Position numbers and translations under genes: made by a program | Notes under the pieces: generated by a model | Told to the model about the DNA's origin: nothing | What the model saw: only the letters and a program-made list of their open reading frames with translations | Database searches by the model: none | Shown: piece after piece, positions 34,222-44,300 of the stretch | How positions within the stretch are numbered: the stretch's first letter is position 1 | Layout of the letters: each line of letters starts with the position of its first letter | Assembly: GCF_018614775.1 (NCBI RefSeq) | Contig: NZ_JAGGOF010000090.1 | Span: 1-64,000 of the forward strand | Reading direction: 5' to 3' | DNA: 64,000 nt | From: Pseudomonas fluorescens | GTDB taxonomy: Bacteria > Pseudomonadota > Gammaproteobacteria > Pseudomonadales > Pseudomonadaceae

Positions 34222-34247
34222 GTGTATCCGCCACGCGCCAGATACAC
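34222..34247 (+). promoter_or_regulatory. Inverted repeat upstream of a response-regulator gene
   Basis: GTGTATC (34222-34228) and GATACAC (34241-34247) are perfect inverted copies with a 12-bp spacer, about 80 bp before the response-regulator start and in the region shared with the divergent DUF2790 gene. It could be an operator for either. No binding evidence. Confidence 0.4.
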
Positions 34248-34326
34248 TGCAATACAAACCGCCGCGGGCCGGGCCGGCTGGCGCCTGTAGACTGAGCACA
34301 CCGAAACGCCAAGGGGACTGGACACC

Positions 34327-35067
34327 ATGGATCATGTCGATCACGTGTTGATAGTGGATGATGATCGCGAGATCAGGGAGCTGGTGGGCAACTACCTGAA
34401 AAAGAACGGCCTGCGCACCACCGTCGTCGCCGACGGCCGGCAGATGCGGGCGTTCCTGGAAACCACCCCGGTGGACCTGATCGTGCTCGACATCATGATG
34501 CCGGGTGACGACGGCCTGGTGCTGTGTCGGGAATTGCGCGCTGGCAAACACAAGGCCACGCCCGTGCTGATGCTCACCGCCCGCAGCGACGAAACCGACC
34601 GCATCATCGGCCTGGAAATGGGCGCCGACGATTACCTGGTCAAGCCTTTCGCCGCCCGTGAGCTGCTGGCACGCATCAACGCCGTGCTGCGGCGCACCCG
34701 CATGCTGCCGCCCAACCTGGTGGTCACCGAAAGCGGCCGCCTGTTGGCATTTGGCCGCTGGCGCCTGGACACCACCGCCCGCCACTTGCTCGACAGCGAC
34801 GGCACCCTGGTGGCCCTGAGCGGCGCCGAGTATCGCTTGTTGCGGGTGTTTCTCGACCATCCGCAGCGAGTCCTGAACCGCGACCAGTTGCTCAACCTGA
34901 CCCAGGGCCGGGACGCCGACCTGTTCGACCGTTCCATCGACCTGCTGGTCAGCCGCCTGCGCCAGCGCCTGCTGGATGACGCCCGGGAACCGGCCTACAT
35001 CAAGACCGTGCGCAGCGAAGGCTATGTTTTCTCGTTGCCGGTGGAGATCCTGGAGGCGTCGGTATGA
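34327..35067 (+). CDS. OmpR-family response regulator
   Basis: This 246-residue regulator has a receiver domain with acidic pocket at 11-13, phospho-acceptor Asp55 (LIVLDIMMPG) and Lys in LVKPFAAREL, and an OmpR winged helix (about 150-240; LFDRSIDLLVSRLRQRL, IKTVRSEGYVF). It overlaps its kinase gene by four bases (ATGA). The system lies between the DUF2790 gene and a PoxB-like gene and may control either. Confidence 0.92.
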   Translation: MDHVDHVLIVDDDREIRELVGNYLKKNGLRTTVVADGRQMRAFLETTPVDLIVLDIMMPGDDGLVLCRELRAGKHKATPVLMLTARSDETDRIIGLEMGADDYLVKPFAARELLARINAVLRRTRMLPPNLVVTESGRLLAFGRWRLDTTARHLLDSDGTLVALSGAEYRLLRVFLDHPQRVLNRDQLLNLTQGRDADLFDRSIDLLVSRLRQRLLDDAREPAYIKTVRSEGYVFSLPVEILEASV

Positions 35068-36377
35068 ATATGCCGCTGCGTTGGCCACGCACCCTCGCGT
35101 CGAGGCTGTCGCTGATTTTCCTGATCGGCCTGGTCCTGGCCCAGGGCCTGTCCTTCGGAGCCCAGTACTACGAGCGCTACCAGACCGCCAAGTCCACCAT
35201 GCTCGACAACCTGGAAACCGATGTCGCCACCTCCGTCGCCATTCTCGACCGCCTGCCCGCCGCCGAACGCGCTGCCTGGCTGCCAACACTTGCCCGGCGC
35301 AACTATGCCTACCGACTGGAGCAAGGCCAGCCTGGCCAACCGATGGACCAGGGCGACACGCCGATCTCGGTGAGTTCCATCCAGCAGGCCATCGGCCAGG
35401 CCTATGCCCTGACCTTCACCAACCTTCCCGGGCCGCAGAAGCACTATCAGGCGCACTTGCGCCTGGGCGACGGCAGCCCGCTGACCATCGACGTACGCCC
35501 GGCGATGATGCCGCTGTCGCCCTGGCTGCCGGTGGTGTTGCTCGGGCAACTGGCCCTGCTGATCGGCTGCACCTGGCTGGCCGTGCGCATTGCCGTGGGT
35601 CCGCTCACCCGGCTGGCCCAGGCGGTGGAAAGCCTGGATCCGAACGCCCACGGTGTGCGCCTGGACGAAAAGGGCCCGACCGAAGTGGTGCACGCCGCCA
35701 AGGCCTTCAACGCCATGCAGGACCGCATCGCCGCCTACCTCAAGGAACGCATGCAACTGCTGGCGGCGATTTCCCATGATTTGCAGACGCCCATCACGCG
35801 CATGAAGTTGCGGGCCGAGTTCATGGACGACGGCATTGAAAAGGACAAACTCTGGAGTGACTTGAGCGAAATGGAACACCTGGTGCGCGAAGGCGTGGCC
35901 TACGCCCGCAGCATCCACGGCGCCACCGAGGCCAGCTGTCGCATCAACCTCGATGCGTTTCTCGACAGCCTGGTGTTCGACTACCAGGACACCGGCAACG
36001 ACGTGCACTTGACCGGAAAAAACGCCGCCGTCATCGACACCCGCCCCCATGCCTTGCGCCGGGTGCTGGTCAACCTGGTGGACAACGCCCTGAAGTTCGG
36101 CGGCGCGGCCCAGCTCCAGGTGCAAACCGCTGATCACGGACAGCTGTCGATCCAGGTCCTGGACCGCGGCCCCGGCATCGATGAACACGAACTGGCCGAA
36201 GTGCTCAAGCCCTTCTACCGAGTGGAAAGCTCGCGTAACCGGGAAACCGGCGGCACGGGGCTGGGCCTCGCCATCGCCCAGCAACTGGCCATTGCCATGG
36301 GCGGCTCACTGACCCTGAGCAATCGCGACGGCGGCGGGTTGTGTGCCGAGTTGCGACTGGGCATGACACCCTCTTAA
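35064..36377 (+). CDS. EnvZ-type sensor histidine kinase
   Basis: This 437-residue kinase has TM1 at about 14-33, a ~120-residue periplasmic domain, TM2 at about 153-175, HAMP to about 228, a dimerisation domain with His238 in AAISHDLQTPITRMK, and an ATPase domain with NLVDNALKFGG, DRGPGID and GGTGLGLAIAQQ. The H-box sequence SHDLQTPITR (Gln where RTP is usual) marks a common pseudomonad subgroup. It is cotranscribed with the preceding regulator. The signal is unknown. Confidence 0.92.
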   Translation: MNMPLRWPRTLASRLSLIFLIGLVLAQGLSFGAQYYERYQTAKSTMLDNLETDVATSVAILDRLPAAERAAWLPTLARRNYAYRLEQGQPGQPMDQGDTPISVSSIQQAIGQAYALTFTNLPGPQKHYQAHLRLGDGSPLTIDVRPAMMPLSPWLPVVLLGQLALLIGCTWLAVRIAVGPLTRLAQAVESLDPNAHGVRLDEKGPTEVVHAAKAFNAMQDRIAAYLKERMQLLAAISHDLQTPITRMKLRAEFMDDGIEKDKLWSDLSEMEHLVREGVAYARSIHGATEASCRINLDAFLDSLVFDYQDTGNDVHLTGKNAAVIDTRPHALRRVLVNLVDNALKFGGAAQLQVQTADHGQLSIQVLDRGPGIDEHELAEVLKPFYRVESSRNRETGGTGLGLAIAQQLAIAMGGSLTLSNRDGGGLCAELRLGMTPS

Positions 36378-36513
36378 CAAATCAACCCCGCTCCCACAGG
36401 GGGTTTCGCGCTGCCCCTGGAAAAAATCGAAACCTTGAACGGCCTGCGCCGGTCCAGTCCTGTATGACCGTCAACGCTGCGCACCTGCCGCAGCCTGAAA
36501 ACGAGGGACAGAC

Positions 36514-38313
36514 ATGAGCATGACCGTCGGTGATTTTCTGGTGGAACGCCTTTATGAATGGGGGGTTCGGCGTATCTATGGCTATCCTGGCGATGGCATC
36601 AACGGTGTCTTTGGCGCCCTGAACCGCGCCAAGGGGAAAATCCGCTTCATCCAGGCCCGCCATGAAGAAATGGCCGCTTTCATGGCCTGTGCCCATGCCA
36701 AGTTCACGGGGGAACTGGGGGTCTGCATCGCCACCTCGGGGCCGGGTGCTTCGCACCTGATCACCGGCCTCTACGACGCCCGGATGGACCACATGCCGGT
36801 GCTCGCCATCAGCGGCCAGCAGGCCAGCACGGCCCTGGGCGGGCACTATCAGCAGGAACTGGACCTGGTCAGCCTGTTCAAGGACGTCGCCGGGGCGTTT
36901 GTGCAGCAGGCCAGCGCGCCTTCTCAGGTGCGCCATCTGCTTGACCGGGCCGTTCGCACGGCGGTGGGCGAACGCCGGGTCACGGCGCTGATCCTGCCGA
37001 ACGACCTCCAGGAGATGGAATACACCGAGCCACCGCGCAAGCACGGCACGGTGCATTCCGGCGTCGGCTACCGCAAACCCAAGGTCGTGCCCTACGAAGA
37101 GGACCTGCGCCGGGCCGCCGACGTCCTCAATGCCGGCAAGAAGGTCGCGATCCTGGTGGGGGCCGGTGCACTGCAGGCCACCGACGAAGTGATCGCCATC
37201 GCCGACAGGCTCGGCGCCGGGGTGGCCAAGGCCTTGCTCGGCAAGGCCGCCGTGCCGGACGACCTGCCTTGGGTTACCGGTTCCATCGGCCTGCTCGGCA
37301 CCGAACCCAGCGACAACCTGATGGCCGGCTGTGACACGCTGCTGATGATCGGCTCCGGCTTCCCCTACGCCGAATTCCTGCCGCCCGAAGGCCAGGCCCG
37401 GGGCGTGCAGATCGACATCCAGCCGGACATGCTCAGCCTGCGCTACCCCATGGAAGTCAGCTTGCACGGCGACAGCGCCGACACCCTGCGCGCCCTGCTA
37501 CCGTTGCTCGAAGAAAAAACCGATCGCGCCTGGCGCAAGAAGGTCGAGCACTGGCGCGAGCGCTGGGACAAGACCCTGGAGAAGCGCGCCCTGGTCTCAG
37601 CCAAACCGATCAACCCGCAGCGCGTGACGTACGAACTGTCGCCACGGCTGCCGGACCGCGCCATCATCACCTGCGATTCCGGGTCCTGTGCCAACTGGTT
37701 CGCCCGGGATATCCAGATCCGGCGCGGCATGATGTGCTCGCTGTCCGGCGGCCTGGCGTCCATGGGCGCTGCCGTTCCTTATGCCATTGCGGCGAAATTC
37801 TGCCACCCGGACCGGCCGGTGGTCGCCCTGGTAGGCGATGGCGCCATGCAGATGAACAACATGGCCGAACTGATCACTGTCGCCAAGTACTGGCGCACCT
37901 GGGCCAACGGTACCTGGATCTGCGCAGTGTTCAACAACCGCGACCTGAACCAGGTGACCTGGGAGCAACGGGTGATGGAGGGTGATCCGAAATTCGAGGC
38001 GTCCCAGGACATTCCCGACGTGCCCTACCACCTGTTCGCCGAATCCATTGGCCTGAAGGGCATCCTGGTGCTGCATGAGGACGATGTGGCGACGGCCTGG
38101 GAACAAGCGCTGGCGGCGGACCGCCCGGTGCTGATCGAATTTCGCACCGACCCCGACGTACCACCGCTGCCGCCCCATATCAAACTGGAACAGGCGAAGA
38201 AATTTGCCTCGACCCTGCTCCAGGGCGACCCGAACGAACGCGGCATCGTGGTCGCGGCCGCCAAGCAGGTGCTGAGCGGCCTGCTGCCGGGCCATTCCAG
38301 GGACAAGGACTGA
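36514..38313 (+). CDS. ThDP-dependent enzyme of the pyruvate oxidase / PoxB group
   Basis: This 599-residue thiamine-diphosphate enzyme has three domains: Pyr (1-180, cofactor-activating Glu in QARHEEMAAF), central (about 195-330, LVGAGAL) and PP (about 370-540, GDGAMQMNNMAE with the downstream Asn of NNRDLN completing the metal site). It most resembles pyruvate:quinone oxidoreductases and related ThDP-requiring proteins; acetolactate synthase is less likely because the carboligase landmarks are missing. The C-terminal membrane-binding helix of PoxB is not obvious, so the reaction is uncertain. GAGGGA precedes ATG 36514. Confidence 0.82.
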   Translation: MSMTVGDFLVERLYEWGVRRIYGYPGDGINGVFGALNRAKGKIRFIQARHEEMAAFMACAHAKFTGELGVCIATSGPGASHLITGLYDARMDHMPVLAISGQQASTALGGHYQQELDLVSLFKDVAGAFVQQASAPSQVRHLLDRAVRTAVGERRVTALILPNDLQEMEYTEPPRKHGTVHSGVGYRKPKVVPYEEDLRRAADVLNAGKKVAILVGAGALQATDEVIAIADRLGAGVAKALLGKAAVPDDLPWVTGSIGLLGTEPSDNLMAGCDTLLMIGSGFPYAEFLPPEGQARGVQIDIQPDMLSLRYPMEVSLHGDSADTLRALLPLLEEKTDRAWRKKVEHWRERWDKTLEKRALVSAKPINPQRVTYELSPRLPDRAIITCDSGSCANWFARDIQIRRGMMCSLSGGLASMGAAVPYAIAAKFCHPDRPVVALVGDGAMQMNNMAELITVAKYWRTWANGTWICAVFNNRDLNQVTWEQRVMEGDPKFEASQDIPDVPYHLFAESIGLKGILVLHEDDVATAWEQALAADRPVLIEFRTDPDVPPLPPHIKLEQAKKFASTLLQGDPNERGIVVAAAKQVLSGLLPGHSRDKD

Positions 38314-38345
38314 AGGCACGTCTGCTGGCCCCTTCGCTGCAACCC

Positions 38346-38380
38346 CGACAGCCGACACGCGCGCGCCGTGTCGGCCGTCG
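38346..38380 (+). terminator. GC-rich hairpin after the PoxB-like gene
   Basis: A 14-bp stem with one mismatch (CGACAGCCGACACG against CGTGTCGGCCGTCG) and a 7-base loop lies 33 bp after the stop. It has no clear T-run, so it may act as a weak or Rho-assisted terminator. Confidence 0.5.
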
Positions 38381-38456
38381 GGACCATTAAGTTAATTGAC
38401 CCGACAGCCGATACAGAGACGTGCGGGATATTTCGCGTTTAGCTGATGGCTTGTTT

Positions 38457-41030
38457 ATGACTGAAGATGCTGGCAACGACTCACCTGTCCTTTCCCCGGG
38501 CTCGCCAAGCCGAAGCTTCACGCGCCGCACCTTCCCGGCCATCATGCTGGTGCTGTTTTTCATGTCCGCCCTGGCCATCGCCATGCTGCTCAATATCACC
38601 GCCACCCAGGACCGGCGCGCCCGTGACCAGAGCCTGTTTTTCGCCCAACGCGCCATCGAGGGTATCCGCACCGGTATCGGCCGGGATCTGAGCGACTACT
38701 CCAAATGGAGCGACGCCTACCGCCACCTGCACATCAAGGTGGACAAGGCGTGGGCCTACGACCAGGAAAACGTCGGCAGCAGCGTCTATTCGCTCTACGG
38801 CTACCAGGCGGTGTTTGTCATTTCCCCGACCGGCAAGACCGTCTACTCGCTGATTGATGGCCAGATGAGTGACCTCTCTGCCGACACCTGGCTGACCGGC
38901 AACCTGCGGGCAATTGAAAAAAAAGCCAGCGCGGCGAAGAATCGCGATGAAGTCATCGTCGAAATGTTGCATCACGACGGCGCGCCCGCGTTCGTCGCCA
39001 CGTCCGCCATCACGACGGGCACGGACAACAGTGTGCGGGAGATCCCCGGCCCGCCGAGCCTGCTGCTGTTCGTGAAGGTGCTCGATGAGCAGTCGCTGCA
39101 AAACCTGGGGCGGGACTTCGTCCTGCCCGATGCCCATATCGCCAGGACACCCGGCCCGCCCGACACCGCCCAGTTCCTGCTCAACGACCTGACCCAGGAG
39201 GCGCTGGCATGGCGGCCGCTGACCCCGGGCAATGATTTGCGCAAGGTCCTGCTGCCGTTGCTGGCGGTGGCACTGCTGGTTTTGGCGGTTCTGGCGCTGG
39301 CGGTGTTGCGTCATGCCCTGGTCATGCTGCGCGCCCAGGAACGCCAGTACGCCAGCCTGCTGGCCCACCGCAAGGCGCTGGAGCGCAGCGAAGAACGTTT
39401 CCGGGACATTGCCGAGGTGTCGTCCGACTGGTTATGGGAGGTCAACTCGGTCGGGACCCTCACCTACTTGTCGGAACGTTTTGAACAGGTGACCGGGTTC
39501 AACCCCGCGGAGTGGCTGGGCAAACCCCTGCACCGGTTGCTTCACCCCCATGAGGGATCGATTTCCATCGCCCAATGGCTGCTGGGCGGTGCCAACAGCG
39601 CCGAGTCGGCCGCGTTGCTGTGCGAGTACACCGCGCGCAATATGCGCACGCGCACCTGCAAGCTCTCGGTGCGGGCCATCGAAGCCGGCACCCTGGGCTT
39701 TCGCGGCACCGCCACCGACATCACCGAAGAGCTGCGGGCGCTGGCGCAGATCAAACACCTGTCGCTCCACGATCCGCTGACCGGGCTCGCCAACCGCAAT
39801 CGGCTGTTCGATTGCCTCAGCGAACACCTGGGCCGGACCGACGCCGCACCGCTGGCCGTGCTGAACCTGGACATGGACCGGTTCAAGCCGGTCAACGATT
39901 CCCTGGGTCACGCCGTGGGCGACAAAGTCTTGAAGGAAGTCGCCCATATCCTTCAGCAAAACGTACGCAGTACCGATCTGGTGGCGCGTCTGGGGGGTGA
40001 TGAATTTGTCATCGTCATGCCTGAGCCGGGCGACGCGAACGATCTTGACCAGTTGTGCGAACGCCTGATCGACTGCATGCAGCGGCCGATGCACCTGGAC
40101 GGCAACACCCTGTACCTGGGTGTCAGCATCGGCGTGGCCTGGGCGCAGCCCGGCGACGAGCGTGCCCATGAATTGCTGCGTCACGCTGACATCGCCTTGT
40201 ACGCCGCGAAGGCGGCGGGCCGCAACACCTGGCGCGTGTACGAAGAAGCCATGGGTAACGTGGCTCGCGACCGGCGCCGCTATGAACAGCAACTGCGCGA
40301 TGCGATGCACCAGGACCAACTGGAACTGCGCTACCTGCCCCGCTTCGACATGAACGCCGAACAATTGCACGGGTTTGAAGCGCAGACGTTCTGGCATCAC
40401 CCGGAGAAAGGCGAACTGGGCGGCGCCGATTTCATTCCGATTGCCGAAACGTCGGGCCAGTTGGAAGAACTGGGCACGTGGATGTTGATCAACGTCTGTG
40501 AAGAGGCGGTGACCTGGCCGGCCGCTGTCAGCGTGTCCATCGCGGTTTCGCCCAGGTGGTTCAGCAGCAACTTCTTGCTCAATCAGGTGCAAACAGCCCT
40601 CGACGCGAGCGGCCTGGCCCCCCATCGCCTGACATTGGAAGTGGCTGAGGGCGTTTTACTGGCCGACCACCGGACGGTCGCCAGTACGCTCCATGCACTC
40701 AAGGACGTGGGTGTGCGGATCAACATCGATAAGTTCGGCACCAATATCGCCTCGTTGCGCGAGGTGTTGAACCAGCCGTTCGATGGTATCCGTTTCGATC
40801 GCAATATCCTCACGCAGTTGGGTCTGGAGCACGATCGGGAGGGCGTCCTGGCGATGATCCGCCTGAGCCGCAGCGTTGGGTTGATGGTGACGGCCGAGGG
40901 CATCGAGAACGCCCGGCAATTTCGCCAGTTGCGTAGCGTGGCGTGTGACCATGTGCAGGGGCCTTACTTTGGTTCGGCGTTGGCGCGGTCGGAGATGGCT
41001 TCGTTTTTTACTACGCCTCGGTGGTTGTGA
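38457..41030 (+). CDS. CHASE4-PAS-GGDEF protein with degenerate EAL domain
   Basis: This 857-residue membrane protein has a TM helix at about 25-45, a periplasmic CHASE4 sensor (DLSDYSKWSDAYRHLHIK), a TM at about 260-285, PAS (about 305-420), GGDEF intact at 513-517 with an RSTD inhibitory site, and an EAL-like domain from ~620. In that last domain EAL reads EAQ (641-643), the metal Asn motif is SIAVSP, DDFGTG is DKFGTN and the Lys of LKID is Arg (IRFD). Diguanylate cyclase activity is therefore likely and phosphodiesterase activity unlikely. ATG 38457 is preferred over GTG 38421. Confidence 0.9.
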   Translation: MTEDAGNDSPVLSPGSPSRSFTRRTFPAIMLVLFFMSALAIAMLLNITATQDRRARDQSLFFAQRAIEGIRTGIGRDLSDYSKWSDAYRHLHIKVDKAWAYDQENVGSSVYSLYGYQAVFVISPTGKTVYSLIDGQMSDLSADTWLTGNLRAIEKKASAAKNRDEVIVEMLHHDGAPAFVATSAITTGTDNSVREIPGPPSLLLFVKVLDEQSLQNLGRDFVLPDAHIARTPGPPDTAQFLLNDLTQEALAWRPLTPGNDLRKVLLPLLAVALLVLAVLALAVLRHALVMLRAQERQYASLLAHRKALERSEERFRDIAEVSSDWLWEVNSVGTLTYLSERFEQVTGFNPAEWLGKPLHRLLHPHEGSISIAQWLLGGANSAESAALLCEYTARNMRTRTCKLSVRAIEAGTLGFRGTATDITEELRALAQIKHLSLHDPLTGLANRNRLFDCLSEHLGRTDAAPLAVLNLDMDRFKPVNDSLGHAVGDKVLKEVAHILQQNVRSTDLVARLGGDEFVIVMPEPGDANDLDQLCERLIDCMQRPMHLDGNTLYLGVSIGVAWAQPGDERAHELLRHADIALYAAKAAGRNTWRVYEEAMGNVARDRRRYEQQLRDAMHQDQLELRYLPRFDMNAEQLHGFEAQTFWHHPEKGELGGADFIPIAETSGQLEELGTWMLINVCEEAVTWPAAVSVSIAVSPRWFSSNFLLNQVQTALDASGLAPHRLTLEVAEGVLLADHRTVASTLHALKDVGVRINIDKFGTNIASLREVLNQPFDGIRFDRNILTQLGLEHDREGVLAMIRLSRSVGLMVTAEGIENARQFRQLRSVACDHVQGPYFGSALARSEMASFFTTPRWL

Positions 41031-41050
41031 GCCCTGCAAACTGACTTGGT

Positions 41051-41213
41051 CTGGGTACATATCCGTTGCTGCGGTAACGGCTACTTGGGGTTCCGCCCTG
41101 ACGGCGGCTCACTTTTGAACAGCCGGAATGCCGGCCCAGGCAAAAGTAAGCAAAACGCTCTTGCCCCACCACTCGGTGCCTCGCCTAGGCTCGGCATGCC
41201 CGAACGCAGGCAC
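41051..41213. repeat. Likely dispersed intergenic repeat unit
   Basis: This stretch (from CTGGGTACATATCCGTTGCT to CCCGAACGCAGGCAC) has the form of a long intergenic repeat I recall from many P. fluorescens-group genomes, where it occurs between genes in numerous copies. There is only one copy in this window, so the repeat status is from memory and not shown here. No convincing gene lies in it. Confidence 0.45.
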
Positions 41214-41253
41214 TGACAGCCGACTTTGCTCTTTCAGCTGTACTCACATTCCC

Positions 41254-41281
41254 CTGTGGGAGCGAGCCTGCTCGCGATGGG
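41254..41281. repeat. Single REP element after the giant exoprotein gene
   Basis: One REP core lies just past the 3' end of the minus-strand exoprotein gene (stop at 41303). Confidence 0.8.
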
Positions 41282-41302
41282 GCCGGCTCGGTCTGTTGGT
41301 CA

Positions 41303-44300
41303 TCACAAACTCAACCGCCCCCGCTCTTCCTCGGTCAGTCGCTGGCGGGTCTGTTCGTCCAGGGGGCCGGCGCCGAGCACCTGGACCGGGCTGGTGGGGT
41401 CGTAGGCCCGTGGCGTCTGGCGGCTGGCGCCGTCGCGGGAGGGGGCCAGTTGTTCGGAGCCGAAGCTCACCACCTGCACGGTGAACACCGACGCCTGGTT
41501 CTGCCGCGCGGCGTTCTGCTGCTGGCGGGCGACATCTTCCGCCGCTTGGGTGGCCGAGGTGGCCGCCGAGCTGGCGGAGGTGATGGCGCCGGTGTTGACC
41601 GTCACCGCCAATGGCACGCCGGTGGATTTGCCCTGGGTCTGGATGTTGGCCGCGTTCACCACGGTCAGCGCCGCGATGTTGACGTTGCCCGACACCCGGA
41701 TCCCCGCCTCGCCCGCATCGATGGTGCCCAATGGCGCGATCAGGTCGATGTCACCCGGGGCCACCTCGGCAATCGGGTTGAGGGTGGCGATACCGGCACC
41801 GGTACTCGGCACCGAAGGCGACAGGGTCACGTTGCCCCAGGTGTCATACAAGCGCTTGGGTGGCGTGTAGACCACGGTGGTTTTCGACCCGCGACCGGCG
41901 TTGATATCGCCCAGGGCCGACCAGCCGAGGATCGAGCCGCCAAAGGTGGTCATGATCCGGCTCTGCCCCAGCAGGATGCTGTTCCTGGCGTACAGCTGGA
42001 TATCGCCCTCGCCCTGGGTGATCACCCCCGCCGTGGACGGCGGTGCGTTGCCCTCGATACCGAAGGTCTGGCCGCCGCCCGGGGTAAGCATCTGGATGCT
42101 GCCGCCGAAATCGGTGTGCACCCCTGCGCCGCCGAACATCGTGATGTCACCTTTGTAAGTAATCGCATTGCCCGCCACGTCCTTCTCCGGGAACAACAGC
42201 GCGATAGCCTCGCGCCCACGCAGATAGCTGCCCTGGCGCACGCCGCCGGCTTCGTTGTACTCACGCCCACCGGCCTTGAGCTCGGCAAAGTACACGTCAC
42301 GGGCAAACACCCGTTGTTGCTCGGCCGGCAACGCCGCGAAATAGCTGCGGGCCTGCTCGCTGTCGCCGCTGAAGCCGAAGCGCTGCTCCAGCCATTCCAC
42401 CAGTTCCGCTTCATAAGTCTTGGCGACCTTACCGTCCTGGCTCGCCAGGGACACGCCGGCCAGGGCCTGGTTCGCCGGGTCCAGGTACGCCTTGACGAAG
42501 CGCTCGTAATCCGCCCCATCGAGGCCCGCGCCGGCTTGCAGCACCAGGCTTGCGCCAGGGCGCGAATCCCCCGGTACCACGGCGCCGAGGCTGGTGATGC
42601 CGACCTTGTCCTCCATCAGGATGTTGCGCCCGGCGGTAATCTCCAGCAGGCCGGGGCCGGCGACGTTGAAGTTGCTGTAGAGGATGTCGCGCCCGGCCGA
42701 GACGATGGAGATGTCGGTGGGGTTGTTGTGGATGAAGAGGTTGCCGGCGACGGTGTAGTTCCCCGCTTCAGCGTTATCACTGCGCGATCCGGCCAGCGGT
42801 ATTCCGCTGCTGACGATATCCCGCCCAGCCATCATCCGGACAGCTCCAGCGCCTTCATATGCAATTCGCCCAGGCCATCTGGCCGTGGAAACCGATGTCA
42901 TCGACCGCCCGGTGGTGACTGCCAGCAAATCGCCTTCAAGCGCATAGAAGCGAGCAGGATCGACATTGAAGGCCCATTCGCTGGAAGCGCTGCTGGTGTC
43001 GAAGGCAAGCAGCGGCAAAATGTTCGCACTGGGGCGAGCGGGGTTGCCATCGGCTGAGAGATTGCTGATCCTGATACTGATGCCGTTGTCGACAGAAGCG
43101 GCATAGGCTGGTCGAAATGGCGTCGCCAGGGCAGTCGATGCGGCACCGGAACGGCTGACCGACATGTCGCCGCCGTAGATGGAATCGCCCGCGAGCAATT
43201 GCAACTCACTGTTGGAGCCAGGTGCGAGCAGCAGCGCCGGAAGATTGTTACCCTCGTAGATCGGGCTGCTACCTGTCACCTTGGCACTGCCGTAATACAA
43301 GCTGCCACTGGCCGCCACAGCCCGCAGGATCGAGGGGTAGACCATTGCAAGGTCCGTATCCACCCCCGACGTCAGAGGCGTCAGGTTACCCCCCGACGTC
43401 CATAGATCAATCGCCGTGTTGGCCGTCCACAGCGTAAACCAGCTCACACCCGATCCGTTAATCGCGCCACTTTTGAATGGAGACGCGCTCATCATCGGTG
43501 CCCGCCCCGGGTCGCCAACGTCTTGTACGATGAGATCGCCCAAGGTAGACAGATTGAACGTGGCGTCGCCCGGCATCAGAGTCAGCCCGCCGGCAGCCTC
43601 ACCGCGTGTGGATTTGAAGGAATCGTACGCTCGTGTCTCTCGGGGGGACTGCACCGTGGGGGCGTTGCCGTAGCGAAGGTCGATTCGGCCGATGGCACCG
43701 CTGTCGATCTGGGCGTGGCCCCGCAAGTTGATGACCGCACCGTTGAGATGCCCGCTCGTGAACAAGCTCCCGGGATTCAAAGCACCGCCCACGTGCAGAT
43801 TGAGATCACCGCCGCCGGTCAGTTGCAGACTGCCATCGGTGCCCACACGCCCGGTACTGCCTACGGCCAGCACCAATCCCTGGCTGCGGCTGTTGCTGCG
43901 CGGCTCAAGAAGACTACCCGCCATTTGATCGAGCACCCCGGCATCACCCGCGACCTGAACATTCAGGTTACCGCCGCCCAAGGTACCCAACCCCGTAAAT
44001 CCAACCATCAAGTCAGCCTTGCCATTCTGTGCTGCGGTATAGCTCCCGAAATTGATCCACCAGGCAGCGGGTTGCGCCTGGGTACCGGTAGAAACCGAAC
44101 CGTTGCCTTGCCGCCACAGCCAGTTTCCGACATTCGCAGTGTCATAACCCAAATCGCCGGGATTGGGTCGCGTATTACTGCTGCTAGTCACCACATCCAT
44201 TGCATTGCCGGTCAGGCTACCGCCAACGTTCAGAGTCAGGTTGCCGCCAAAATCCGGGTACCAGGCGCGGTAAAGACTGTGGGGACCGCCATCGACAAAT

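Noticed and set aside
34222..34247. Intrinsic terminator
   Set aside because: The 7-bp arms have a 12-bp spacer and no T-run, and the site lies in a divergent promoter region, so an operator is likelier.
36514..38313. 2-ketoarginine decarboxylase AruI, expected near aruH
   Set aside because: The ThDP enzyme is nearly 19 kb from aruH and its sequence resembles the pyruvate oxidase group.
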